Source: Spirochaetia bacterium
GTDB lineage: Bacteria; Spirochaetota; Spirochaetia; CADAEX01
Reading direction: 5' to 3'
Assembly: GCA_017649605.1 (NCBI GenBank)
Contig: JAGCGL010000134.1
Location: 1-46,153 of the forward strand
DNA length: 46,153 nucleotides
In this document: positions 1-7,535 of the stretch, in pieces
How the letters are laid out: each line of letters starts with the position of its first letter
Numbering within the stretch: position 1 is the first letter of the stretch
Notes under the pieces: generated by a model
Told to the model about the DNA's origin: nothing
What the model saw: the letters and a program-made list of their open reading frames with translations, nothing else
The model's database searches: none
Position numbers and translations under genes: made by a program

Positions 1-144
1 CTGGAGGACAGAGTCATCAGAAAGCTTATCCGCAACGAGCTTAACCTGAGCCTCGACAACCCTCCTGTATACGACCTTGAGTTTGACATTGTGCTGCAGG
101 AGGCAGTGCGGATGCTCAAAGCCGGAGAGATAAAAGTCAAGTGA
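1..144 (+). CDS. C-terminal fragment of an upstream protein (possibly an S41-type processing protease)
   Basis: The reading frame open from base 1 encodes 47 residues and stops with TGA at 142-144. Its tail is helical and charged and contains VLQEAVRMLK, which recalls the C-terminal end of S41 carboxyl-terminal proteases. That assignment is a weak recollection, because no catalytic residues lie in the window. The stop overlaps the GTG start of rsmE (GTGA), so the two genes are probably translationally coupled in one operon. The gene is truncated by the window edge. Confidence 0.6.
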   Translation: MEDRVIRKLIRNELNLSLDNPPVYDLEFDIVLQEAVRMLKAGEIKVK

Positions 145-905
145 AGCAGTTTATCCTTCCTTCCTCTTTTGACGGCTCTTCCAGCGTTCTTCTGGACGAG
201 AAAGACACCCATTACCTTAAGAATGTTCTAAGGGTAAAAGTAGGGGCCGAGCTTAAGTGCACCGCTCCGGACGGCTCTGTATGGCGCGGCATAGTATCCA
301 AGTTCGCTGACGAAGGCTGCACCTTGGAGCTTTTTCCTGCCGGCACAGATGCAGAGAAAGATGCCGCAGCCAATAGCACCGGCACCCAGGTTGTCCTTTA
401 TCAGAGCATGATAAAAGGCAAGAACATGGACCTCATAATCAGGCAGGCGGTGGAGGCTGGAGTTGCAACGGTGGTGCCGGTTGAGACCGAGTATTCCCAG
501 ATCCACCTCAAGGACTATAAGAACGAGAAACCGGAGCGGTGGCAGCGCATCATAAAAGAGGCGATGCAGCAGAGCGGGACATCAATTCACACTGCAGTTG
601 AGACTATGATCAAGATAGAAGATATATCCCCTGTGTCATCCGATGAGACAGCTCTCTTTTTTCATCAGTCTCCTATAGAAAAAAAGAGCATCCACCAGTA
701 CCTGGACGGCAGCTTTAAGAAGATAAGTCTTTTCGTCGGACCCGAGGGTGGCCTGTCGCAGAAAGATATCGCAACCCTTGAATCAAAAGGGTTCAAGCCG
801 GTGTATCTTGGAGAGAATATCTTGCGTGCAGAGACTGCGGCCCTCTATGCCACAGCAATCGTGAAAAATCTTATTTTGGAAAAAGAGACCTGGCAGTCTA
901 AATAA
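141..905 (+). CDS. rsmE: 16S rRNA (uracil-1498-N3)-methyltransferase RsmE
   Basis: This 254-residue protein matches the RsmE family in length and layout. An N-terminal PUA-like RNA-binding region (about 1-75) includes the HYLKNVLRVK motif. It is followed by a SPOUT (trefoil-knot) SAM-dependent methyltransferase domain. The knot signature is clear near the C-terminus: FVGPEGGLS, then LGENILRAETAALYA. The family methylates U1498 of 16S rRNA in the 30S subunit, using SAM in the cytoplasm. The GTG start at 141 overlaps the preceding stop as GTGA, which fixes the start and implies coupling. It ends one base before the convergent rseC-like gene, and no terminator is visible between them. Confidence 0.95.
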   Translation: MKQFILPSSFDGSSSVLLDEKDTHYLKNVLRVKVGAELKCTAPDGSVWRGIVSKFADEGCTLELFPAGTDAEKDAAANSTGTQVVLYQSMIKGKNMDLIIRQAVEAGVATVVPVETEYSQIHLKDYKNEKPERWQRIIKEAMQQSGTSIHTAVETMIKIEDISPVSSDETALFFHQSPIEKKSIHQYLDGSFKKISLFVGPEGGLSQKDIATLESKGFKPVYLGENILRAETAALYATAIVKNLILEKETWQSK

Positions 906-1307
906 TCAGCACTTCCGGGTGATTACAGGCATATCCTTGTTGCCCCGGAGTCTTGAGTAGAAGAGGGCAATCAGAAAACCGTTGGCAATTCCCAGCACTC
1001 CGCAGAGGATGTTCTTTCCTTCGCTCTCTGCGCCGAAAATTCCTTTCCCGATATAGTAGAAAACAATAAAAAGAATCAGCGGCAGTATAAGGACCAGGAA
1101 GCTCTCGAACACAGTGCGTCCAGAAGGGAGCAGGAACTCAACCTCATCGCCCTCGGCAAGCTCGAAGTTGTTCAGGTTCTTCACCTCGAATATGCGGTCT
1201 TTCTTCCTGCATATAGGGGATTTGCAGGCGGCGCATGCGCTGTTGGTGCCGCATTTTATAGTCACTGTCTTTCCAGAAATTTTCTGTACTACGCCACATT
1301 CATACAT
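906..1307 (-). CDS. RseC/SoxR-reducing-system-like membrane protein
   Basis: A 133-residue protein with the RseC-family layout. An N-terminal region holds a cysteine cluster (CGTNSACAACKSPIC, about residues 19-33), followed by a short beta-rich stretch (FEVKN...GDEVEFLLPSG) and two membrane helices (about 68-90 and 97-118). RseC homologues are associated with Rnf/Rsx and electron-transfer membrane complexes, and the cysteines may bind an Fe-S cluster or act as redox sites. I chose ATG 1307 because AAGGAG lies 9 bases upstream; the upstream in-frame TTG at 1328 sits on that Shine-Dalgarno. The first 8 bases overlap the stop of the YmdB-like gene (ATGTATGA), so the pair is coupled. Confidence 0.8.
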   Translation of the reverse strand: MYECGVVQKISGKTVTIKCGTNSACAACKSPICRKKDRIFEVKNLNNFELAEGDEVEFLLPSGRTVFESFLVLILPLILFIVFYYIGKGIFGAESEGKNILCGVLGIANGFLIALFYSRLRGNKDMPVITRKC

Positions 1308-2118
1308 CTGTGTTCTCTCCTTGCTCAAACGGGCAGTTCCTGCGGATCGGCTCTATGGAGAGGGCCTTGCCCGAATCGGGGTCTATGTCCAGTATCACAC
1401 CCTGCAGCTCCAGGTTTTCCCAGCACTCCTTGGAGCGCTCCGGCAGCTGGGTCATATATTTCTTTATCTCAACTTCAGGCTCAAGTCCACCTACAGAATT
1501 AAGGCTGCCGGTACGACCCGAGTCGGTTATAACAGCAGTTCCCCCTGGCAGAACCTTGCTGTCGGCAGTCAGGGATCTTGTGTGGGTGCCTATTACTGCG
1601 CTCACCTTGCCGTCCATCATGTAGAACATAGTCTTTTTCTCGGCAGTGGTGGAGGCGTGGAAATCTACAATTACTATAGGGGTCTCGCCCTTTGCTTTTG
1701 CGGCTAATTCAGGAAGGATCAGGAACGGATTGTTCAGATGGGTCCGCTGGAAACCCGAGTTCCCCAGGATGTTGATTACAGCTATCTTCTTGTCGCCCAC
1801 AGTGTAGATCCGCCATCCCCGGCCGGGGCAGTTGTAGGGGAAGTTTATAGGGCGCAGATGCCATGGTGCCTTGGGCAGGTGCTCCACAATATCTTTTTTA
1901 AAGAAGATTTTCTCCCCAGAGGTGAGGACATCTATGCCAAGCTTGCGCAGATAGATGGAGTGGGTCTTGCCAATGCCGAAACCGCCGGTTGCCCCTTCGC
2001 TCGCAGCGATGACAAAGTCCAGAGCATACTCCTCCTTGAGCTTCGGAAGGAGCTTCTTGACGCAGAACACGCCCGATTTTCCTACTATTTCACCTATGAA
2101 CAGAACCTTTATACCCAT
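1300..2118 (-). CDS. YmdB-family metallophosphoesterase homologue with substituted metal ligands
   Basis: This 272-residue protein aligns end to end with the YmdB/TIGR00282 family (cyclic-nucleotide phosphodiesterases). It keeps the framework VLFIGEIVG, DFHASTTAEK, GTHTRSLTAD and the GGTAVITD segment. Several dinuclear-metal ligands of the family are changed. The usual D of FIGD is E10, the NGEN motif reads ASEG (N to G42), the GNHTWD motif reads GEKIFF (N to E69, H to K70), and the second H of GTHTH is R181. E41, H154 and H179 remain. Catalysis may therefore be lost or altered. There is no Shine-Dalgarno; a TTGTTT-17-TATTTT promoter ends 7 bases before the ATG, suggesting a leaderless transcript. 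It is followed by the RseC-like gene with an 8-base overlap. Confidence 0.85.
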   Translation of the reverse strand: MGIKVLFIGEIVGKSGVFCVKKLLPKLKEEYALDFVIAASEGATGGFGIGKTHSIYLRKLGIDVLTSGEKIFFKKDIVEHLPKAPWHLRPINFPYNCPGRGWRIYTVGDKKIAVINILGNSGFQRTHLNNPFLILPELAAKAKGETPIVIVDFHASTTAEKKTMFYMMDGKVSAVIGTHTRSLTADSKVLPGGTAVITDSGRTGSLNSVGGLEPEVEIKKYMTQLPERSKECWENLELQGVILDIDPDSGKALSIEPIRRNCPFEQGENTDV

Positions 2119-2125
2119 CAGAGTT

Positions 2126-2154
2126 AAAATATCATTTTATCTATAAATAAACAA
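2126..2154 (-). promoter_or_regulatory. Promoter of the YmdB-like/RseC-like operon, likely leaderless
   Basis: On the minus strand TTGTTT (2154-2149), a 17-base spacer and TATTTT (2131-2126) precede the ATG at 2118 by only 7 bases. No Shine-Dalgarno is present, so transcription would start at or next to the start codon. Confidence 0.5.
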
Positions 2155-2165
2155 GGTGATTTTTA

Positions 2166-2194
2166 TTGACAAGAATCCAATGCTCCATTATTAT
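2166..2194 (+). promoter_or_regulatory. Promoter of tRNA-Leu
   Basis: TTGACA at 2166-2171, a 17-base spacer and TATTAT at 2189-2194 place the transcription start near 2201-2203, just ahead of the mature tRNA 5' end at 2207. Confidence 0.75.
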
Positions 2195-2206
2195 AGGTAT
2201 ACTTAC

Positions 2207-2290
2207 GCCCGAATGGTGAAATTGGCAGACACGCTAGATTCAGGTTCTAGTGACTTCACGGTCATGGAGGTTCAAGTCCTCTTTCGGGCA
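2207..2290 (+). tRNA. tRNA-Leu (anticodon CAG)
   Basis: The sequence folds as a class II tRNA. The acceptor stem is GCCCGAA/TTCGGGC with discriminator A at 2290. The anticodon stem CTAGA/TCTAG encloses loop TTCAGGT with anticodon CAG. There is a long variable arm (TGACTTCACGGTCAT) and a T arm GGAGG-TTCAAGT-CCTCT. CCA is not encoded. It reads CUG leucine codons. A consensus promoter lies upstream and a hairpin terminator immediately downstream. The 3' part of the gene is duplicated 133 bases downstream. Confidence 0.95.
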
Positions 2291-2358
2291 AAAAAATAGG
2301 CCAGCTTTCTGCTGGCTATTTTTCTGGCCATACCATAGGAGGACTTGAAACCCTGCCA
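2273..2358 (+). repeat. Direct repeat copy 1: tRNA 3' end, terminator and flank
   Basis: These 86 bases begin in the T arm of tRNA-Leu. They run through the acceptor end, the terminator hairpin and a flank that carries GAGGACTTGAAACC, a nearly inverted copy of the T arm. They recur at 2406-2491 with a single C/T mismatch. Confidence 0.9.
2291..2323 (+). terminator. Rho-independent terminator of tRNA-Leu
   Basis: A hairpin with stem GCCAGC/GCTGGC and loop TTTCT, extended by A/T pairs, ends in TATTTTT directly after the tRNA. A second near-identical copy lies at 2424-2457 within the downstream duplicate. Confidence 0.75.
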
Positions 2359-2405
2359 CGCCGAGCAGGAGCGAGGAGCAAGTGGCGAGGGGGCGGGCCG
2401 GAGGC

Positions 2406-2491
2406 CAAGTCCTCTTTCGGGCAAAAAAATAGGCCAGCTTTCTGCTGGCTATTTTTTTGGCCATACCATAGGAGGACTTGAAACCCTGCCA
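2406..2491 (+). repeat. Direct repeat copy 2: orphan tRNA-Leu 3' end, terminator and flank
   Basis: Second copy of the 86-base repeat, offset by 133 bases. It holds only the last 18 bases of the tRNA gene plus a full terminator hairpin, so it cannot encode a tRNA. A GC-rich 47-base spacer (2359-2405) separates the copies. It could be the scar of a tandem duplication or of integration and excision at the tRNA 3' end. No integrase is nearby. Confidence 0.9.
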
Positions 2492-2501
2492 ACGCTGTGC
2501 A

Positions 2502-2531
2502 TTGAAATTTTTCTATACTTTATAATATAAT
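2502..2531 (+). promoter_or_regulatory. Promoter of the first surface-cluster gene
   Basis: TTGAAA (2502-2507), an 18-base spacer and TATAAT (2526-2531) lie about 30 bases upstream of the ATG at 2564. Confidence 0.6.
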
Positions 2532-2563
2532 TTGCCGATAATTCGATATGAGGTACTGTTCTG

Positions 2564-3766
2564 ATGAAAAAGAAGGTCGTGATAGCAGTTGCTGTTCTCC
2601 TTGCCCTGCTTGCTTTGCTTGCTGCAGCTGCAGTTAAGATTACGACAAAACCAAAAGAAGACTCACCCCCTGTCCGTATCATAGAGGATAACAACGAGGA
2701 ACTGTTGAATTCTCAGAACGCCCTGATAGCAGAACAGCGTGCAAAGATAGAAGAGCTTGAGCGCACTCTGGCCCAGCAGGAGTTTGATTATTCAGCCCTC
2801 CAATCCGAGAAAGAAAAGCTTGAGAGACGGAGTAAGGATCTTGAAAGTCAGAACAGCTGGCTGCGTGGAAGAAACAGCTCTCTAAGCAGTTCCGAGAACA
2901 AGCTTAAAGACGATATTTCTGCTTTAAATAAAGATATTTCTGCATTGAACGAAGAACTTGCCCGTATAGACCAGGAGCGGGAGGCCAACGAGGCAGCCTA
3001 CAGAGAAGCGCTGGCAAGGATTGCAGAATATGAGGCACTGAGCGAAGAGCTTGCCCGGGTTTCCCAGGAACGGGATGCAAACGAGGCTGCATATCAGGAG
3101 GCTTTGGCTCGGATAGAGGAATACGAGGCAAAATCAGCAGTTGCCCAGGCTCAGGCCCAGACCGAGACCCAAGCTCAGGAACAGGATCAGACCCCAGCTC
3201 CGCAGGATGAACTCAATATACCGGATACCCAGACAGCCGGGGAAGAGGTGGCTGTATCGGCACCTGACAAAATCCCGCTCGGCCAGAGCCGCAATATATT
3301 TGGAATTAAAGCAGGAGAGACAGATATAGATATTGAGGCAGCCTTTGCCCTTATGCCCCATTGGTTCCTGGTGACAGAGATAGGAATAATAGATGCTCCT
3401 GATGACTTTGTGGAAAAGGAGTTCCCAGGCCTCACCGCAGACCATGCATTTATGTACACCGCACTATTCGGCACAGGCTTAAACTGGCGCGTAAACGCTC
3501 TGGCTGGGCAGCCTAACTTCTATATCGAGACCATGCTTGGTCCTGCCATATACAGATATATCAATAAAACAACTGATGAAAAGGGAGTCAACACCTACTT
3601 GCTCTGGCGGTCTGCCATCGGATTCGACCTGACTTTGTATAAGAGCCTGCAGTTCACCACCGAGGTCGGCTTGGATTATATTATCAACTGCGAGCTCACT
3701 CCTCGCGTTACTATCGGGCTCCAGTGGAATTTCAGCAACAACTGGGCTCTGTTCGGGAGCAGATAA
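2564..3766 (+). CDS. Membrane-anchored coiled-coil protein with C-terminal putative outer-membrane beta-barrel (paralogue 1)
   Basis: This 400-residue protein has three parts. An N-terminal hydrophobic helix (about 4-23) follows MKKK. A long heptad-rich coiled coil (about 45-190) contains a repeated EANEAAY-EALARI-EYEA unit. A Gln/Ala-rich linker (about 190-235) leads to a C-terminal domain (about 240-400) of alternating hydrophobic/aromatic strands ending RVTIGLQWNFSNNWALF, typical of a small outer-membrane barrel. The protein at 10877-12157 has the same plan, and the two C-terminal domains are clearly homologous (MPHWFLV, APDDFV, ADHAF, LFGTGLN, FDLTL). I infer an envelope-spanning tether or adhesin and recognise no named family. 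The alternative is a cleaved signal peptide (AAAAV) and a fully outer-membrane or periplasmic product. Confidence 0.85.
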   Translation: MKKKVVIAVAVLLALLALLAAAAVKITTKPKEDSPPVRIIEDNNEELLNSQNALIAEQRAKIEELERTLAQQEFDYSALQSEKEKLERRSKDLESQNSWLRGRNSSLSSSENKLKDDISALNKDISALNEELARIDQEREANEAAYREALARIAEYEALSEELARVSQERDANEAAYQEALARIEEYEAKSAVAQAQAQTETQAQEQDQTPAPQDELNIPDTQTAGEEVAVSAPDKIPLGQSRNIFGIKAGETDIDIEAAFALMPHWFLVTEIGIIDAPDDFVEKEFPGLTADHAFMYTALFGTGLNWRVNALAGQPNFYIETMLGPAIYRYINKTTDEKGVNTYLLWRSAIGFDLTLYKSLQFTTEVGLDYIINCELTPRVTIGLQWNFSNNWALFGSR

Positions 3767-3802
3767 AATTTTGTTATTTTTCTATTTTTTTTAATTACTT
3801 TA

Positions 3803-3831
3803 TTGACTTCGGGAAATAATTCCTATATATT
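3803..3831 (+). promoter_or_regulatory. Promoter of the 3898 lipoprotein gene
   Basis: TTGACT (3803-3808), a 17-base spacer and TATATT (3826-3831) precede an AT-rich leader. A strong AAGGAG (3886-3891) lies 6 bases before ATG 3898. Confidence 0.65.
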
Positions 3832-3897
3832 TGATAGGTAAAACTTTTAATAAATATTACTAATATTTTTATAAAATTATTATTAAAGGAGATAATA

Positions 3898-5193
3898 ATG
3901 AAAAGAAGAGGAACTTTAGTGATGACAGTACTTGTCGTAATGGCAATGCTGTTTGCATCATGTTCAAGTCACCTTAGCGAAGGTGACGCAGAAGGGGGAT
4001 CTTCTGCAAAGACAGTAAGCGTATACCTTGGTGTTGACGTTGAGGGAAATGTACAGAAAACTATTGGAAGTGATACAAACCTTGATGGACTGACATATTG
4101 GTATTGTGCTACTCACAATTGGGTTCAGGACAGACCTGTTCACGGCGATACAAACGGCCAGTTTATTCTTATTCCAAACTATAGTGTAGGAGCTGCTCCA
4201 AAAAACCTGGGAAATTTCACAGCAGGTGAGTGGACATTTGATGTAGAGGTGCGCAAGGGTTCAGCTGTAATTTACTCTGGAAGCTTAGATTATACTCTTT
4301 ATACCGGTCACGTAAGCCCAGAAGTGACAGTAACTCCTGATGGTACCGGCACTGGTAAAATATCTATCACAGTAAAAGTTCCAGCCACAGGCGGAGCTAA
4401 TCCTGTGGAACACGAGGCTCTTTCCGTTATTGGCAGTGGTGAATGTGGCGGAGTAACAATGACCCGTTCAGGATATGCCGATGGTCTCGCAACATATACT
4501 GGAACTAAAGCCGGTCTTGCTCCTGGTGCATACACCTTCACATTCCGCTATACCGATGAAGGCAATGCAGTGACTGAGGGTGCAGCTCAGGCAGTAACTA
4601 TTTTCGCAGGACAGACCTCAAATATCACCGGTACAATTGATGGTGGAAAGTGGCACTCAAGCCAGATAACAATCAATGCACCTGGAATCACAGGATTCAC
4701 CCTTGAAGCAGCTGCCGATGCTGTTTCTGTAGCTCCAAGCACAGAGCTTGTATATACAGCTTCTGCTACCTCTGCACAGGGTAATACCATTAAATACCAG
4801 TGGTTTATTAATGGTACAGATCAGGGAGATCCTTCTACTACACCTACATTTACATTCAGTAATGGAACTTGCGGAATGTATGTTATTACCTGTGCAGCAA
4901 TCGACGAAACAGCTAAGGTTACAGAATCTCAGTCACTTTATGTTGAGGTCGGTTACAAGGTAACCTTTACAGCTGGTACAAACGGAACAGTTGCATATGG
5001 AGCAAATTCAGGTGCTGCCACAATCTTTGCAGCTAATGACATTGTATCTATGTCTGTAACACCAGATGATGGCTATCATGTTGGTGCACTTAGTCCTGCA
5101 GGCGAGTATGATGATGCAACTCATACTGCTACATTCTATATGCCGGCAGCTAATACAAACTTTGAAGTAACATTCGCAGCAGACGTTCCGTAA
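3898..5193 (+). CDS. Modular surface lipoprotein (shared N-modules, PKD-like and InlB-repeat-like domains)
   Basis: A 431-residue lipoprotein with lipobox LFASC (Cys22). After a Ser/Gly linker, a module at about 35-150 (SVYLGVDV, HGDTNGQFILIPNYS, TAGEWTFDVEV) is homologous to the N-termini of the 5346 and 7536 proteins. A second shared module (about 150-255) ends in ITGTIDGGKWHSSQI. An Ig/PKD-like domain follows (about 260-350; YQWFING, GMYVITCAAID), and it resembles the small 10289 lipoprotein. The C-terminal part (about 352-430; YKVTFTAGTNGTV, MPAANTNFEVTF) resembles divergent InlB B-repeats. It lacks the DUF285 repeats of its paralogues. It is probably surface exposed and may act in adhesion or polysaccharide binding, which is inference. 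It has its own promoter and a strong ribosome binding site. Confidence 0.85.
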   Translation: MKRRGTLVMTVLVVMAMLFASCSSHLSEGDAEGGSSAKTVSVYLGVDVEGNVQKTIGSDTNLDGLTYWYCATHNWVQDRPVHGDTNGQFILIPNYSVGAAPKNLGNFTAGEWTFDVEVRKGSAVIYSGSLDYTLYTGHVSPEVTVTPDGTGTGKISITVKVPATGGANPVEHEALSVIGSGECGGVTMTRSGYADGLATYTGTKAGLAPGAYTFTFRYTDEGNAVTEGAAQAVTIFAGQTSNITGTIDGGKWHSSQITINAPGITGFTLEAAADAVSVAPSTELVYTASATSAQGNTIKYQWFINGTDQGDPSTTPTFTFSNGTCGMYVITCAAIDETAKVTESQSLYVEVGYKVTFTAGTNGTVAYGANSGAATIFAANDIVSMSVTPDDGYHVGALSPAGEYDDATHTATFYMPAANTNFEVTFAADVP

Positions 5194-5252
5194 GCGATTT
5201 GTTTTAGGTTTTTAGGTGAGGCACCTGGGCGGGTTTATCCCGTCCCATGGTG

Positions 5253-5298
5253 TCCCACCATTTAGAGGCACCCATCTGGGCGTCTCTAAACGGTGGGA
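5253..5298 (+). other. Long stem-loop between two lipoprotein genes
   Basis: TCCCACC/GGTGGGA (5253-5259 with 5292-5298), TTTAGAG/CTCTAAA (5261-5267 with 5284-5290) and CCC/GGG close a four-base loop. No U-run follows, so it looks more like an mRNA processing, stability or attenuating element than an intrinsic terminator. A smaller CGGG-TTTAT-CCCG hairpin lies just upstream. Confidence 0.6.
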
Positions 5299-5345
5299 AC
5301 TGAAAGGAAGATTGGAAATAGGATAGGAATAGGAGAATTTATACT

Positions 5346-7532
5346 TTGAAGATGAAAGCCAGATGCTTTAAAGCGATCATTTGTCTTATTGTCTTAGTAT
5401 TTTTCTGCATTCTCGCATGCGACAACGGATCTGTGTCAGATTCCTCCGCATCCAAGTCCAGCGGCCTTGTCAATGTATCTCTTACTGTAGACAGAGATTC
5501 TTCAGACAGCCAGAAAAGCATTTCGATAGACAGCGATTACGATCCTGCCAACCTGAAATTCTTTTATCGGGCAACTCCTCAGTGGAGCCAGCCACGGCCG
5601 ATCCACGGCTCTACAAATGGCCAGTTTATACTTATTCCTAACTGCAGCGCAGGCTCCCCTGCATCCCTTGGAAGCTTTACAGCCGGACAGTGGGTTTTTG
5701 ATGTGCAGGTAAGATATGGTTCTACAGTTATCTACCAGGGTACATCTGCTGTCACCAGCATTTATAATAACAATGTTTCTGTAAATGTCCTGGTGAACAA
5801 GATTATCCAGCTGGCTTCCGGTTCTGTCAGCGTATCTGTGACAGCACCTACTGTTGACTCAGAGGCATTGACTGTAGGCTGGGGCGGTACACAGACTGGT
5901 TCTGGAAATGCCACCGCAACTCCTCTTGGCAACGGCACCACAGAATTCACATACACAGCAAGCGGCCTTTCCTCCGGATACTATACATTCACATTGAACC
6001 ATTCATCTACTGGCGCAGGTGCGGCTATAGGTGTAGACCTCCGTGCCGGAGAGAGAGCCGAGATTACAGGCCACCTTGAAGATGGCTCTTGGCAGCTTGG
6101 TTATATTACTGTAAAAGTTCATCCTATAACACTGAACTTGGTTGGATGTAATTATCAGATCAATCTTACTTCTGCCGCCGCAGGAGACAAGGTTTCCTTC
6201 TATCTGGATCCATTTACAGGCAATGTGCTTCAGGGCAACGTAAGTGTCACATGGACCGGCGGTTCTATAAATCCTATTACTCCAAACAATGGTCTGTACA
6301 CTTTTGTGATGCCCGATGCCGATGATGTGGCTATAAATGCCACTTATACAGGTGTGGGATCAGATATCGACATTCCGCTTTTCAAAGCTTTGTTCAATAT
6401 ATTGCATGATTCTTATCCTGGCGCCACATCCTTTGGTTATGACAGCGGCCCAGTCGAAGGGGATTACTTTGAAACAAAAGGTGTGAAACTGTGGTATAAA
6501 CCTGGGGATAATAAAATCTGCTGGAATAACGCTGCCGGCACATTCAGGTTCAAAGCTGGTTCTTTGGCCAACTTCTTCAAAGATTTAAGTATTTTTGAAT
6601 CTATAAGCCTTGCAGGCATAAATACATCTCTTGTTACCAGTATGGCTGGACTGTTCGAGAACTGTACTAACCTGGAAACTGTGGATCTGACTGGCCTTGA
6701 TACACATGAGGTCACCAGCATGGCTGGAATGTTCAGGGGATGTGAAGGTCTGACAGAAATTGAATTGGATACAGAAAAGGATGCAAATGGAAAGTTCCTG
6801 CACTTCAATACTGCCAATGTAACTGATATGTCCTATATGTTCTGCAGCAAAACTATAGAAGCACAAAACGTAAAGCCATCTGCGATGAGCTTGGCTGAGG
6901 TGGATGTCAGCGGTCTTGATACCTCCAGTGTGACAAATATGAGTTATATGTTCTATATGTGCTGGCAGCTTTCAGAGCTGGATGTCTCAGGCTTCAATAC
7001 TGCTAATGTAACAGATATGTCCTCCATGTTCGCCTGCTATAATTATAACGGCGTGTACTGTCCTGGCCATTTGACTTCACTGGATCTGTCCGGCTGGAAT
7101 TTCACAAATGTGACATCAGTAGCTCACCTGTTTGACCGGCAGGAGCAATTGGCCAGCTTCTCGTTCCCAGACACAACCAACTTTGCAAGTCTTACCACAA
7201 TGACATATATGTTCAGCCATTGTCTGGCTTTAACCCCATCGGTATTTGAGGATATTGTCGGAACTTGGACATTTATAGATAATGCCGGGTATCCGAATAG
7301 TATTTATGGTGATGGAACTCATGCCGGCGATATTGTTTCTATGTTTGGAAATAATGAAAATAATAACAGCGGTAACAATAGCGGAGCAAACTATATCTTC
7401 CGTGAAAATACCATGACTGATAAAGGGCAGAATTTTGCTGTCCGCGCAGGATATACAACTCAAGATGGTCATACATTGTATATCGGTGGTGGGAAAAACC
7501 AAAAAAGTGCCCGTCTGACAACGAAGGAGTAA
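5346..7532 (+). CDS. BspA-like (DUF285) surface lipoprotein
   Basis: A 728-residue lipoprotein with lipobox ILAC (Cys25). The TTG start at 5346 has AGGAG (5331-5335) 10 bases upstream; the in-frame ATG at 5352 is 16 bases away. The N-module (about 40-150) and second module (about 155-260) are shared with the 3898 and 7536 proteins. A small beta domain ends in FVMPDADDVAINATY. From about 330 come BspA/DUF285 leucine-rich-like repeats, with repeated blocks such as NTANVTDMSYMF and LDTSSVTNMSYMF. The tail LYIGGGKNQKSARLTT resembles the ends of the other two DUF285 proteins. BspA-family proteins are surface adhesins in oral and gut bacteria and protists. The gene is followed without a gap by its paralogue. 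Confidence 0.9.
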   Translation: MKMKARCFKAIICLIVLVFFCILACDNGSVSDSSASKSSGLVNVSLTVDRDSSDSQKSISIDSDYDPANLKFFYRATPQWSQPRPIHGSTNGQFILIPNCSAGSPASLGSFTAGQWVFDVQVRYGSTVIYQGTSAVTSIYNNNVSVNVLVNKIIQLASGSVSVSVTAPTVDSEALTVGWGGTQTGSGNATATPLGNGTTEFTYTASGLSSGYYTFTLNHSSTGAGAAIGVDLRAGERAEITGHLEDGSWQLGYITVKVHPITLNLVGCNYQINLTSAAAGDKVSFYLDPFTGNVLQGNVSVTWTGGSINPITPNNGLYTFVMPDADDVAINATYTGVGSDIDIPLFKALFNILHDSYPGATSFGYDSGPVEGDYFETKGVKLWYKPGDNKICWNNAAGTFRFKAGSLANFFKDLSIFESISLAGINTSLVTSMAGLFENCTNLETVDLTGLDTHEVTSMAGMFRGCEGLTEIELDTEKDANGKFLHFNTANVTDMSYMFCSKTIEAQNVKPSAMSLAEVDVSGLDTSSVTNMSYMFYMCWQLSELDVSGFNTANVTDMSSMFACYNYNGVYCPGHLTSLDLSGWNFTNVTSVAHLFDRQEQLASFSFPDTTNFASLTTMTYMFSHCLALTPSVFEDIVGTWTFIDNAGYPNSIYGDGTHAGDIVSMFGNNENNNSGNNSGANYIFRENTMTDKGQNFAVRAGYTTQDGHTLYIGGGKNQKSARLTTKE

Positions 7533-7535
7533 TTG

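Noticed and set aside
5253..5298. Intrinsic terminator after the 3898 lipoprotein gene
   Set aside because: The stem is strong but no U-run follows, so it is listed as a stem-loop of unknown role.
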